Shown here: in pieces, positions 18,548 through 27,918 of the stretch
Position numbering within the stretch: the stretch's first letter is position 1
Layout: every line of letters begins with the position of its first letter
From: Rikenella microfusus
Lineage (GTDB): Bacteria; Bacteroidota; Bacteroidia; Bacteroidales; Tenuifilaceae
Direction: 5' to 3'
Assembly (NCBI GenBank): GCA_020722565.1
Contig: DYKO01000007.1
Span: 104,179 to 168,178 of the forward strand
DNA length: 64,000 bases
The notes under the pieces: generated by a model
Seen by the model: only the letters and a program-made list of their open reading frames with translations
Told to the model about the DNA's origin: nothing
The model's database searches: none
Position numbers and translations under genes: made by a program

Positions 18548-19705
18548 ATGAACCCTACGAAAATAAAATTGTTGCTTATCGTTCTCATTTTTATTGAGTT
18601 TAATACAATTGCGCAAACCGAAGGTTTTGTTTTCAAAACCCTTAACGAGGTGCCAACCAGTCCGGTAAAAGATCAGCAACGAACCGGAACCTGTTGGAGC
18701 TTTGCCACTACATCGTTCATTGAAACGGAGCTGATAAGAATGGGGCAACCGATTTTCGATATCTCAGAAATGTACTTTGTGCGTCATGCATATGCGCTAA
18801 AAGCTAAAGAGTACATCCGTTTTCAGGGCGCCAATAACTTTGGCCAGGGTGGACAGGCTCACGATGTGTTGAATGTAATCAGAGAGCACGGTATGGTAGA
18901 TGAAACGGAATATCCTGGGTTGAATTACGATTCCGATGTACATGCCCATGCCGAACTGGAAAAGATTCTCAGCGCTTTTGTTGAAACTATTGTAAAAAAT
19001 CCCATTAAAAAACTCTCCACCGCATGGTTCAATGCTTACAATGGAATACTGGATGCATATCTTGGTAAACTCCCCAACAAAAATGTCTCGCCATTAGCGA
19101 ACGTAGGTTTTAATCCCGATGATTACGTTGAGTTGACTTCTTTTAGCCATCATCCTTACTACAAAAAGGTGATATTAGAAATTCCTGATAACTGGTCGCA
19201 CAATCAGTACTACAATCTTCCTCTTGACGAACTAATGCAGGTTTTGAAGTATGCAATTGAAAATGGTTTCTCGGTTTGTTGGGATGGCGATGTAAGCGAA
19301 AAAAGTTTTGCCTACAGTAAGGGCGTTGCTGTATTACCCATATCAAAAGTTGAAGAGCTAACCGGTTCCGACAAGGACCGTTGGACAAATATTTCCAAAG
19401 ACGATCTCAGCCACCTTTTAGCCAACTTCGATAGGCCTGTTCCTGAGCTAAGGGTTACACAAGAAAATCGGCAGCAAAACTTTGAGAACCTTACCACCAC
19501 CGACGATCACCTGATGCACATAACTGGTATGGCTACTGATCAAAACGGAACGCTGTATTTTATTACCAAAAATAGCTGGGGCTCCGATGGAGTTTACAAG
19601 GGCTTTTTATACATGTCGGAGGCCTACGTAAGAATGAAAACCATTGCCATTATGGTACATAGGAAAGCTATCCCACAGGAGATTGCACACAAATTAGGTA
19701 TTTAA
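18548..19705 (+). CDS. Secreted C1-family cysteine peptidase (bleomycin hydrolase-like)
   Basis: The product has 385 residues with a signal peptide ending near FNTIAQ. The papain-fold triad is complete: VKDQQRTGTCWSFA with the catalytic cysteine at 49, HLMHITG with histidine at 324, and TKNSWG with asparagine at 342. The layout, with catalytic cysteine close to the N-terminus and a long insertion before the histidine, fits the C1B aminopeptidase C/bleomycin hydrolase group rather than plain papain. Unlike the usual cytosolic enzymes, this one is exported, so it probably trims peptides in the periplasm. Its end overlaps the convergent LuxE-like gene by four bases. Confidence 0.9.
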   Translation: MNPTKIKLLLIVLIFIEFNTIAQTEGFVFKTLNEVPTSPVKDQQRTGTCWSFATTSFIETELIRMGQPIFDISEMYFVRHAYALKAKEYIRFQGANNFGQGGQAHDVLNVIREHGMVDETEYPGLNYDSDVHAHAELEKILSAFVETIVKNPIKKLSTAWFNAYNGILDAYLGKLPNKNVSPLANVGFNPDDYVELTSFSHHPYYKKVILEIPDNWSHNQYYNLPLDELMQVLKYAIENGFSVCWDGDVSEKSFAYSKGVAVLPISKVEELTGSDKDRWTNISKDDLSHLLANFDRPVPELRVTQENRQQNFENLTTTDDHLMHITGMATDQNGTLYFITKNSWGSDGVYKGFLYMSEAYVRMKTIAIMVHRKAIPQEIAHKLGI

Positions 19706-20682
19706 CCGTAAACCAAAAGGTTACAACCACGAATAGGAGCGGAGTCCATTCGACCAAGGACCTCAAAATAACCATTAGGATGTAACTTCCCCATATCCTG
19801 AGTTTGGATAAAAGCACAGGAGTATATATTGGCCAAGTCAATTATGTTTATTCCTCCGGTTGTTTCTACTGGTGCAAGAGAGAATGGATCGTTAGTTTCA
19901 CGAATTAGTACCCTCATCCATGGGGGGCATTGAAAAAGACCATCGCCTTTTGAGTAGGCCTGCGAAAGCAGCTCGGTCATGCCATACTCCGAATGAATGC
20001 TCCCCACTCCATAAGCCAACTTTAGCTGGGTATGCAGCTCCTCACGTATCATCTCCTTACGTCGTCCCTTCATTCCTCCGGTTTCCATAACAATGGTATT
20101 GCGCAGCTGCAGCTTATGTTGCTCCGACAAATCAAGTAGGGCAAAGGAAACTCCTATTAGTAGGCACTTGAGACCCTCACTATCGAGGCGTTGAAGTTTG
20201 CTTGCCAACTCATCGAACTGGTAAAGATAAAAGCCGCTTTCGCTGCTGCCCGACTGGCGGATTAAATCATCCACCATAAAAACCAGCGATGAACCGGTTC
20301 GTTCCAGATAAGCGGGTAGAAGTGCCAATATGGTATAATTGGAAATATCCCCGTAAAAGGATTTAAACCCTTGGGTGAAGCTCTGCTTGTATAAATTAAC
20401 ATCGGCCACCAGGTGGCGGCTGGTTTCAGAACCAGTGGTACCGCTACTGGTAAACTCTACTTCGGGTTTATAACCCTTTGTGATTATTTGTTGGGTTTTA
20501 AAAAACTGTATTGGTAAAAAGGGAATTGCACCAATGGTATCAACACTTTCGGGGTGTATCCTAAGTAAATCGACGTAGGTTCGGTAAACTTCAACATTGG
20601 CGTATTGGAAGCGGAAAATCTCGAGTGCCAATTGCTCAAAATCGGCATTATCTTTAATTTGAAAAATTTTATCTGCAAGCAT
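19702..20682 (-). CDS. LuxE/PaaK-family acyl-protein synthetase-like protein
   Basis: This 326-residue protein resembles the LuxE acyl-protein synthetase domain. It has FTSSGTTGSETSRH (about 77-90), the phosphate-binding loop of the adenylate-forming superfamily, and YGVGSIHSEYGMTELLSQAY, the second substrate-binding block. LuxE activates fatty acids for bioluminescence, but many non-luminous Bacteroidetes carry such single-domain relatives with unknown acyl substrates, and no LuxC or LuxD partner is present here. It lies 72 bases downstream of the aldo/keto reductase on the same strand and may share its transcript. Confidence 0.8.
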   Translation of the reverse strand: MLADKIFQIKDNADFEQLALEIFRFQYANVEVYRTYVDLLRIHPESVDTIGAIPFLPIQFFKTQQIITKGYKPEVEFTSSGTTGSETSRHLVADVNLYKQSFTQGFKSFYGDISNYTILALLPAYLERTGSSLVFMVDDLIRQSGSSESGFYLYQFDELASKLQRLDSEGLKCLLIGVSFALLDLSEQHKLQLRNTIVMETGGMKGRRKEMIREELHTQLKLAYGVGSIHSEYGMTELLSQAYSKGDGLFQCPPWMRVLIRETNDPFSLAPVETTGGINIIDLANIYSCAFIQTQDMGKLHPNGYFEVLGRMDSAPIRGCNLLVYG

Positions 20683-20754
20683 ATCATCTAGTAAGATAAT
20701 GCAAAAATAGCAAGCAGAAATTTCTTTTAAGTGTAAAGCTAAAAAAATTGTGAG

Positions 20755-21648
20755 CTAATCCACATCACGACCTAAAATTGCCCTATATATTGAAAACCAG
20801 TGTTGATGTTCCAGCGTAACTGTTGATGCCTCAATTGCCATTTTTATGCGTTGAAAATTTCCGGTTCCTATAACCGGTATAATCCCAGAAGGATGAGTAA
20901 TCAACCAGCTAATGGCCACCTGCTCGGGTTGCAGCTTTAGCATTTGGCCAGCTTGTTGCAGCGACTGGAAGACCCTCCTTTCAGTGTTTGAAACAGGATT
21001 CAAAAGTTTTCCTCCCGCCAAGGGAGACCAAGCCATTGGTATAATCCGCTTTGCCATCATGTAATCGAGGGTACCATTATGAATGCAGTTGGGTTTAAGT
21101 GGCGATATTTCAACCTGATTGACCACCAAGGGAACATCAAGGTAGGATTGTAGTATATCAATTTGTAGGGGTTGAAAATTGGATATGCCAAAGTGCAGCA
21201 CCTTTCCCGATTGCCTTAAATGGCTGAAAGCCATTGCCACTTCGGCTGGATTTAGCAGCGGCGATGGTCGATGAAGCAATAGCAGATCGATGTAATCGGT
21301 TCCAAAGTTGCGTAGCGATTGTTCCACTGAGTTAACAATGTGCCGATAACTATATTCGTAATGCTTTATAAAAACATCGGGGAATTTTTTGGAGAGCAAA
21401 CGGATGCCGCATTTGGTAACCAGTTTGATTTTGCTCCGAACCAAAGGTTTTAAAGCCAGAGCTTTACCAAAAAGTTGCTCGCAGGAGTAATCGCCATAAA
21501 TATCGGCGCTATCTATGGTATCAACTCCAATATCGATGCACTTTTCGGTTAGGTCGAGCAGCTCTCTGGCGCTTAGTTTCCATTCTGGCAAACGCCAATG
21601 CCCCAACGCTATAGGTGAAATTTTTATTTTTTCAAAATTGTGTGCCAT
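20755..21648 (-). CDS. Aldo/keto reductase (YdhF-like)
   Basis: The 297-residue product has the TIM-barrel AKR fold with a complete catalytic tetrad: D46 and Y51 in IDSADIYG, K79 in LVTKCG, and H126 in LLLLHRPSP. The C-terminal GIIPVIGTGNFQRI segment is the NADP(H) phosphate-binding region. It best resembles the YdhF group of broad-specificity reductases. Its start codon overlaps the stop of the chemoreceptor gene in a TAATG junction, so the two are probably translationally coupled. Why a reductase is coupled to a chemoreceptor is not clear from sequence. Confidence 0.88.
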   Translation of the reverse strand: MAHNFEKIKISPIALGHWRLPEWKLSARELLDLTEKCIDIGVDTIDSADIYGDYSCEQLFGKALALKPLVRSKIKLVTKCGIRLLSKKFPDVFIKHYEYSYRHIVNSVEQSLRNFGTDYIDLLLLHRPSPLLNPAEVAMAFSHLRQSGKVLHFGISNFQPLQIDILQSYLDVPLVVNQVEISPLKPNCIHNGTLDYMMAKRIIPMAWSPLAGGKLLNPVSNTERRVFQSLQQAGQMLKLQPEQVAISWLITHPSGIIPVIGTGNFQRIKMAIEASTVTLEHQHWFSIYRAILGRDVD

Positions 21649-23546
21649 TATTCAATTTTAAAGTATGAAGATGCGTCCTTAAGATCGGTAGCCAGTTTAA
21701 GCAGATGCTCAGAGTAAATTCTTAAATCGGCGGCAATAGTACTGGTTTGCTGGCTAACATCCGATAGGATGGTCATGGATTCCTTAATTTTTTCGGTTTC
21801 AACCTGCTGCTCGCTGAACTCAGTTGACAGCTGGCGGGCATGTTCTGCAATTCGGCCTACCTCAGCAACCAATTGTTCCATAACTTTGCGAACATCCTCA
21901 ACAGTGGTTAAGCTCGATGTTGCTATACCAACGATGTCCTGAGCTGCTTGCTTGGAACGTTCTGCAAGCTTACGAACCTCCCCGGCCACCACAGCAAACC
22001 CCCTACCCTGTTCGCCTGCACGGGCTGCCTCAACGGCGGCATTTAGCGCCAAAATGTTGGTTTGAAAAGCTATATCGTTCACAACCTGTATCCTATCGGC
22101 AACTTTTTTCATGGCTTCCAGTGCTCTTTGTGAGGTCTGGCTCCCCTGCCGTATGGTTTCAACTGCCTTTCCTGATATATCGAGTTGAATCTGAACCGAT
22201 TTTGTGCTTTGGCCTATGGAACTTGCCATATGCTGAACCGATGAGGTGACATTTTGTGCAGTTGTTGCTAAATCATTTACAGTAGCAGTAAGCATTCCCG
22301 AACTACTATTCATAGTTTGACCCGTATCCATAATACTTTCCGATACCTTTTGCATGCCGCGGAATGCATCCTTCAGATAATTGGCCATTTTTGAAAGTGA
22401 ATGCGCGAGCAAACCAATTTCATCGGCGGATTCGTCGATGAGCGTAGCTTGCAAATCGCCATCACTGATTTTTGAAGCAAAATCAACCCCACGAATTACC
22501 CTCCGTGTTATTTGATTGGATATCAAAGCAATAGTTGCGCTAATTATCAGCAGGCCAATTAATCCAATAATCATTATGGAAATTGTTCTGGCGCGCGACT
22601 CTATAAGAACATCATCAATAATAACTATTACGCCTAAACACCACGGTGAATCGGAACCCTGCATGGTGATGGGATTAAAATAGGCCACCACCTCTTTCCC
22701 GGTATCGGTATGCCTTGCCGAAATAGAAAAGGCTTCGCCCTTGGCTATTTTATTGGATATGTGGTATATGCTATCTTCCTCTGCATTAATCTCGACCATG
22801 GTTTTTCCGAGGATTGTAGAGTCGGGATGGGCAACGTAAACCCCGCCGTTCGACAGTAGAAATGCATAGCTGTTATCGAAAAGCCTTAACTGATCGACCC
22901 GATCCTTAATTTCAGTTAGGGTGATATCGCATCCTACCGTTCCTACCAACTCGTTACCAACGGTAATTGGACTAACCAAACTGGTCATTGGAATCTTTTG
23001 CACATCATCTTTAGCGTACTTCCAGTAGTAGGGTTCCAATATGGTGTTCCCCTTGATGTTTTTGGTTACCCATAAGCTCTTGCTCGACAGGTTTTCAAAT
23101 GTAGCTGTATCCTGCTTGTATTTCAAAATATTACCCTCCCAGTAGTAAGTGCAACGAAGCCTACCCTTGCTACGTCCTGTTTTATCAAACTTGGATAGAT
23201 CCCAGTTTACCCATAGCGATTTAATATTATGATGCTGCTTCAAAACGTTGGCAAGTATTTGGTTTTGGATATCAATTTGGTTTCTGGCATCAGTGCCGGC
23301 AAAACTTTTAAAGGCTTCGGCCAGTGTCCGGTTTATACTCAATTCTTGGTTTAGCTGATCCTCAAAACTGCGGGCAGTTTCCTTCACTAATGTATTTACA
23401 TACTTGTGAGCATCTTTAAGGCTATCGCTCTGAATGCTTCGAATTAAAAAGACAAAAACCACAAAATATACTAATACCGAAATGCCCAAGAGCAAAACAA
23501 ACATCTTACTTCGAAGATTTAGATTTTTTATCAATTTCATATACAT
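21648..23546 (-). CDS. Methyl-accepting chemotaxis protein with a Cache sensor domain
   Basis: This 632-residue receptor has an N-terminal membrane segment (about 17-36), a periplasmic double Cache-type domain (about 40-300), a second membrane segment (about 322-342), a HAMP domain, and a cytoplasmic signalling domain. The hairpin tip reads [20 protein letters not shown], the highly conserved CheA/CheW contact. No CheA, CheW or flagellar genes lie in the window, so it must act with partners elsewhere; in this phylum such receptors may feed gliding or taxis-like systems. A second methionine (third residue) could be the true start. Confidence 0.9.
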   Translation of the reverse strand: MYMKLIKNLNLRSKMFVLLLGISVLVYFVVFVFLIRSIQSDSLKDAHKYVNTLVKETARSFEDQLNQELSINRTLAEAFKSFAGTDARNQIDIQNQILANVLKQHHNIKSLWVNWDLSKFDKTGRSKGRLRCTYYWEGNILKYKQDTATFENLSSKSLWVTKNIKGNTILEPYYWKYAKDDVQKIPMTSLVSPITVGNELVGTVGCDITLTEIKDRVDQLRLFDNSYAFLLSNGGVYVAHPDSTILGKTMVEINAEEDSIYHISNKIAKGEAFSISARHTDTGKEVVAYFNPITMQGSDSPWCLGVIVIIDDVLIESRARTISIMIIGLIGLLIISATIALISNQITRRVIRGVDFASKISDGDLQATLIDESADEIGLLAHSLSKMANYLKDAFRGMQKVSESIMDTGQTMNSSSGMLTATVNDLATTAQNVTSSVQHMASSIGQSTKSVQIQLDISGKAVETIRQGSQTSQRALEAMKKVADRIQVVNDIAFQTNILALNAAVEAARAGEQGRGFAVVAGEVRKLAERSKQAAQDIVGIATSSLTTVEDVRKVMEQLVAEVGRIAEHARQLSTEFSEQQVETEKIKESMTILSDVSQQTSTIAADLRIYSEHLLKLATDLKDASSYFKIE

Positions 23547-23674
23547 GCACTTATGAGTTTTTATTACTTTTATTTGATTTCACAAATTAAATTTTTACTA
23601 AACGATACACAAGTTAAATCGATTTTTTTGTAATTTGTAAACAACACGATATTAGTTTTTTAATCTGTTATACA

Positions 23675-24118
23675 ATGGGTTATATCAAAACTATCCCCTT
23701 AGGTTTCATTTTGCCTGCACAACCTATCATGTTGTGGACATATAAATCCTGTACCCACTCAACCCAATCAAATGGCAATGCATTAGTTAAAAGAATTAAG
23801 GTCGATTTCTTAAATATGTTACAAAATAAAAGACTATTCGAAGCCTTTACCTACTATACCAATAGCATGGCTGTAATCCAAAGGCTAAAATATAGCCCAA
23901 TAAAGGACCGGAAGGCAATAGAGCACTGCTATACCAATTCAACCCACTCATCCACAACAACGGTATGGGAAACCGGTTTCAGTGATGCATCGTCCGACGG
24001 GAACATGGCTTACACCATCGGTAACTCCCAAGGGAAGGCTCCTTGGGGTCATGGCAATACTCCTACCGTTAAGGGAATATTTCAATGTGTATGGAAACTC
24101 AATGCCATAGAGGCCTAA
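23675..24118 (+). CDS. Putative SnoaL/DUF4440-like small protein
   Basis: The open frame codes for up to 147 residues. From about residue 45 on, the order FEAFTYYTNSMAVIQ, then IKDRKAIEHCY, then SDGNMAYTIGN and a terminal FQCVWKL matches the spacing of DUF4440/SnoaL-type NTF2-like proteins, in which a YT(I/Y)G strand and a VW(K/R) strand are conserved. It lacks the last strand of that fold, so it is either short or degraded. The first 44 residues look non-coding and a start near residue 48 is likely. The hydrolase gene follows closely. Confidence is low. Confidence 0.4.
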   Translation: MGYIKTIPLGFILPAQPIMLWTYKSCTHSTQSNGNALVKRIKVDFLNMLQNKRLFEAFTYYTNSMAVIQRLKYSPIKDRKAIEHCYTNSTHSSTTTVWETGFSDASSDGNMAYTIGNSQGKAPWGHGNTPTVKGIFQCVWKLNAIEA

Positions 24119-24149
24119 AATATGTATGGTATTAAATAATACAATAATT

Positions 24150-24980
24150 ATGGAACAAATTGTAAAGCAAACCTGGAAATCATCGAGCGGTAAAAAAATT
24201 TTTGCATGGCATGTAAAACCCGTTTCATCACCCAAAGCAATAGTGTTAATTGTTCATGGCCACGGCGAGCACTCGTTGCGCTACGTACCCTGGGCTAAGC
24301 GTTTTGCCTATAATGGATTTCTGGTTCAATCGTGGGACCATATAGGGCATGGGCAATCGGAGGGGCGGAGGGGCCACATCAAGTATTTTGAGCAGCTACT
24401 CCTTGAAATTGATTTGGCAATCACGCAAATTACCCACGAATACCCAAAATTACCCATCGTTCTATATGGACATAGCATGGGCGGAAATATTGTTTTAAAC
24501 TACACCATAAACCGACCCGCAAAAGTTGATCTGTTGATTTCCACCTCACCCTGGCTTAACCTGGCCAATCCACCTTCGCCCTTTTTGGAGGCAGTTAGCA
24601 GCGTGCTGAACATCATATTGCCCTTTATTCAGCTCAAGTCGACAGTTAAGCCGGAGCAAATCTCCAGGGTTCCTGAGGAGGTTCAAAAGTACGCCACCGA
24701 TCCCCTCAACCATGCCCTGATTACCCCCCGCCTGTATACCTCGATCAGGAATTCCACCCGGTATATTCTTGCGAACCCCGATAAAATTCGTGTACCCACC
24801 CTGCTCCTACACAGCAGCGCCGATTCCATTACCTCACAAACCACTACCTCCGAACTCTCTCGTAAAATTCCGCGGGCTACATACATTGAATGGCCGGATT
24901 GCTACCATGAGCTGCACCACGAAATAAACAGGGACGATATTTTTAATACTATTCTGATCTGGATTAATGAGCAACTTTAG
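24150..24980 (+). CDS. Alpha/beta hydrolase of the monoacylglycerol lipase type
   Basis: The 276-residue product has IVHGHGEHS (oxyanion region, 34-42), the nucleophile elbow YGHSMGG with serine 109, the acid D225 in LLHSSADSI, and histidine 253 in DCYHELHHE. This arrangement fits the serine aminopeptidase S33/monoglyceride lipase (Hydrolase_4) group, which release fatty acids from glycerides or lysophospholipids. There is no signal peptide, so it acts in the cytoplasm. The start at 24150 was preferred because the eight residues before it are of low quality. It overlaps the GSCFA gene by 14 bases, suggesting coupling. Confidence 0.87.
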   Translation: MEQIVKQTWKSSSGKKIFAWHVKPVSSPKAIVLIVHGHGEHSLRYVPWAKRFAYNGFLVQSWDHIGHGQSEGRRGHIKYFEQLLLEIDLAITQITHEYPKLPIVLYGHSMGGNIVLNYTINRPAKVDLLISTSPWLNLANPPSPFLEAVSSVLNIILPFIQLKSTVKPEQISRVPEEVQKYATDPLNHALITPRLYTSIRNSTRYILANPDKIRVPTLLLHSSADSITSQTTTSELSRKIPRATYIEWPDCYHELHHEINRDDIFNTILIWINEQL

Positions 24981-25971
24981 GTTTGATTTAAGAACAGAGG
25001 TTAGGGTCGATCCCTTCCCTTTTTCCATTAATTATCATACCCCGGTACTCTTCTGCGGTTCATGCTTTGCCGAGAATATGGGTAGCATTATGCAAAGCTA
25101 CAAAATGCCGGTATTGATCAACCCCCATGGAGTGGTTTATAATCCCCTATCGGTAGCACAGGTTATCCGGTCGGTATTAGAGGGCAAAACCTACACCATT
25201 AACCACTTGCATCAGCATAACGGGGTATGGTTCAGCTTTGACCATTACACCCGTTTTTCGGATGAAAATCCCGACACCTGCCTGGAGCTCATTAATCAGG
25301 CTTCATATGAGGCTCACGCTTTTATTAAAACTGCAAAAGTAATATCCATTACCTTTGGTACAGCAAGGGTTTACCGGTTAAAACATAACAACCAATGGGT
25401 AGCCAACTGCCATAAAATTCCATCCAGAGAGTTTACCCACAACCTGCTCACCGTTGAAGCAATTGTTGAGGAGTGGACAATGCTAATGAATAGCTTACTG
25501 CATAAATACCCGGAAATTCGAATTCTGTTTACCGTAAGCCCCATTCGCCACTGGAAGGATGGTGCTATTGGTAATCAACTCAGCAAGGCAACCCTTTTGG
25601 TTGCCATTCATAAGTTACTGGAGCTATTCCCGGGTAAAGCCTTCTACTTTCCAAGCTACGAAATACTGATGGACGACCTGCGCGATTACCGATTCTACGA
25701 TACCGATATGCTTCACCCCTCGCCTTTGGCTATAGAGTACATCTGGCAAAAGTTTATCCAGGCACTAATTGATAAAGAGGCTCAGCTAATTGCCGAAAAG
25801 GTACATAAAATTCAACTGGCCAAACTACATAGGCCTTTAAAACCCAACTCTACAGAGTTTAAACAATTCGTTCAGAAAACCCTTTCCGATATTGAGGAGC
25901 TCCAAAGGGAATACCCGTTTATCAACCTTGACGAAGAGATGGAATATTTTTCAAATCTTATCAACTTTTGA
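24967..25971 (+). CDS. GSCFA-domain protein
   Basis: The product has 334 residues and carries the family name-giving motif GSCFAEN at 31-37, followed by NPHGVVYNPLSVA. Other conserved blocks are ITFGTARVY, FTVSPIRHWKDG and the C-terminal YDTDMLHPSPLA. GSCFA proteins look like relatives of SGNH/GDSL hydrolases, with the GS as possible catalytic region and a distal DxLHPS block; their substrate is not known. There is no signal peptide. The gene overlaps the lipase-like gene upstream, which makes a joint role in acyl or glycan ester metabolism plausible but unproven. Confidence 0.88.
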   Translation: MSNFRFDLRTEVRVDPFPFSINYHTPVLFCGSCFAENMGSIMQSYKMPVLINPHGVVYNPLSVAQVIRSVLEGKTYTINHLHQHNGVWFSFDHYTRFSDENPDTCLELINQASYEAHAFIKTAKVISITFGTARVYRLKHNNQWVANCHKIPSREFTHNLLTVEAIVEEWTMLMNSLLHKYPEIRILFTVSPIRHWKDGAIGNQLSKATLLVAIHKLLELFPGKAFYFPSYEILMDDLRDYRFYDTDMLHPSPLAIEYIWQKFIQALIDKEAQLIAEKVHKIQLAKLHRPLKPNSTEFKQFVQKTLSDIEELQREYPFINLDEEMEYFSNLINF

Positions 25972-26005
25972 TCAAATTGTTTAACCAGTAAAAAATCCTT
26001 ACCTG

Positions 26006-26628
26006 ATGATAAAATCCGTTTACGGAACAGCAAAGTTTTTTGTCTTTGGCTTTTTGTTTTTACTTAGCTTTGAAGCGTTTACTTCAATTGCACAGGATTC
26101 CACCTGGGTATGGCACAAATAGGGTATCTGAAACCTTAAATTTTACGGATTGCTGCCCTACCCGAGGGGAAAAACGAAATGGGTATAGGTATCCCCTTAG
26201 GCGTTGGGTATCAATGGCACCATCTCAATGGAGGGTTAAGGCTGAGCTCCACCCTTCAGGCTGCATCTTTCAGTCCCCTTGCCATAACCGATGTGCCGGA
26301 CTCCTACTATCGGGTAATCACTCTTGGGCTATATGCCGCTTTTGATGTACTCCGGTACTACTCATTCTCATTGGTTATTACAGCAGGAGGGGGTATTTCG
26401 TACTCACGCGGCTTTATGGGTAACGGTTGGAATGAGGATACCGGTGAAACAATTCCCGGAGGGTACTTCAACCGTTGGTACCCAACGGCATATTTGGCCT
26501 ATGGTATTCGTATTGCTCCCAGAAAGGGGGGGTATGCCCTTGAACTCTTCCTACCCCCCGGCAGTCACGCCAGTAAGACGTTTTCCCTTATTCTTGCCCT
26601 CTGGCTAGGGGTGGACTACCGGTTTTAA
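26006..26628 (+). pseudogene. Frameshifted outer-membrane or periplasmic protein gene
   Basis: An ATG at 26006 opens a clear signal peptide (FFVFGFLFLLSFEAFTSIAQ) that ends in TAG at 26120-26122. A second stretch in another frame, open from 26140 and with a methionine at 26179, codes for 149 residues of beta-barrel type (GIGIPLGVGYQW, LVITAGGGISYSRGF, a final LGVDYRF). Together they look like one exported protein of about 195-200 residues whose frame has been lost between about 26105 and 26180. Either the gene is decayed or the sequence has an indel there. No family was recognised. Confidence 0.6.
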
Positions 26629-26773
26629 AATAAACCACGGTAGGCATTCGGGGATTAAGGGCAATGGGAAAAAGTTAGCCAAACGAAAATGTATTTTTTC
26701 TGAGGCTTACCCGGACGAATAAAAATATTCGGCAAAGTCATACTATTTGCAAAGCTTTTGGTTTTGGATTGCA

Positions 26774-26789
26774 TGCGCCACAAGGCGCA
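26774..26789. terminator. Short GC hairpin between convergent units
   Basis: TGCGCC, loop ACAA, GGCGCA forms a perfect six-base stem. A second imperfect repeat, GTTGCT...AGCAAC at 26810-26835, lies directly after the PorP/SprF stop on the minus strand. Either may end the type IX locus transcript; neither has a good T tract. Confidence 0.4.
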
Positions 26790-26835
26790 CGTGTTAATAA
26801 TTGGGACAAGTTGCTCTATACCGACAAATAGCAAC

Positions 26836-27831
26836 TTAGAACCTATTCAACCAGCGGTAGCGACGGGCGCTGTCACCCAGTTTCATGCCGAGCATCAACT
26901 CGTGCGAACCGGCCTTAGAAAATGTGCTAATGTCGGTGAAGCTATAATCGAATGCGTAGCCAAAATAGAACTGCTGGTACTTAACACCAACCATGGTAAC
27001 AATGGCTCCGGTGGTACGGATGGATACCCCTGCCCAATAATCATTCTTATAGTAACCTTTTATGTTGAGGTCAGCACCAAATTGTAAACGCTCATTGGTG
27101 GTAAAAAGAATCGAAGGTTCAAGGGCAAAATCGCTTCTATAGGGTTGGTATCTGTAACCTCCAATTAAGTAGTACTGGCGAAGGAGGCGATATGCTACTT
27201 CGGAACTACCTCCACCAAACTGAATGAAACTTTGGAATAGCGACGTTGCCGAAAATCCTACATAGTAATTTTGGGTGCTAAGCATAACACCAAAATTGGC
27301 ATCGGGGGCGAATTTTGATGTTTTGCCAAGCAGCAAGGGATCATCGGTTTGGTTGTAACCATCCACCCCGGTAACATTGGCCTTAAACTGGAAGCTGGTT
27401 AACGAGGCCCCAAAACTGAGCTGTTGGTCGCGTAGGTAAATATGATAGGAATAGGTAGCCTGAAATCCCGTACGGTGAATGCGGCCATTATTATCATTAA
27501 AAACAAAACCACCCAAACCAACCCTTCCGCTGGGCCTGCGTTTTCTCACGCGGGTTTTGATTAAACGGCTACGGTTTCGGAAGCTGGTTTTAAGGATTCG
27601 GGTTTGTGCGCTAAGCGCATAGGTACTGGGTGCCTCGGAGTAGCCAATCCATTGCTGCCGTGCCGTAAGGTTAACGGCAGTAACACCCTCTGCTCCAGCA
27701 ACTGCAGGGTTCACCAGAAAGGCATCGACCATGTACTGGCTGTATAGGGGTTGCTGCTGGCCTTTTACCACTCCTGTAACTCCCACCAGAGCCATTGCCG
27801 CAACTATTCCTATGTACTTGTTTCCTCTCAT
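26836..27831 (-). CDS. PorP/SprF-family type IX secretion membrane protein
   Basis: The product has 331 residues with a signal peptide and then QPLYSQYMVDAFLVNPAVAG, the hallmark start of PorP/SprF proteins, followed by LTARQQWIG. The rest is a predicted outer-membrane beta barrel with alternating strands. PorP/SprF proteins work with the type IX secretion system and help attach or export substrates with type B C-terminal domains. It lies 87 bases after such a substrate gene on the same strand, as in other Bacteroidetes loci. A TAAATTTG sequence at 27865-27872 could be a -7 box for independent expression. Confidence 0.92.
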   Translation of the reverse strand: MRGNKYIGIVAAMALVGVTGVVKGQQQPLYSQYMVDAFLVNPAVAGAEGVTAVNLTARQQWIGYSEAPSTYALSAQTRILKTSFRNRSRLIKTRVRKRRPSGRVGLGGFVFNDNNGRIHRTGFQATYSYHIYLRDQQLSFGASLTSFQFKANVTGVDGYNQTDDPLLLGKTSKFAPDANFGVMLSTQNYYVGFSATSLFQSFIQFGGGSSEVAYRLLRQYYLIGGYRYQPYRSDFALEPSILFTTNERLQFGADLNIKGYYKNDYWAGVSIRTTGAIVTMVGVKYQQFYFGYAFDYSFTDISTFSKAGSHELMLGMKLGDSARRYRWLNRF

Positions 27832-27918
27832 TTTAATTTGATTCCTTTACAAAGTTTTAGGGTTCAAATTTACATTGCTTTGCTAACTGTTTTTTCAACC
27901 TTCAACTTTTGCTATTTG

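Noticed and set aside
23948..24235. A 95-codon minus-strand frame opposite the SnoaL-like gene and the start of the hydrolase
   Set aside because: It overlaps a well-supported hydrolase start and has no domain, signal peptide or reasonable composition.
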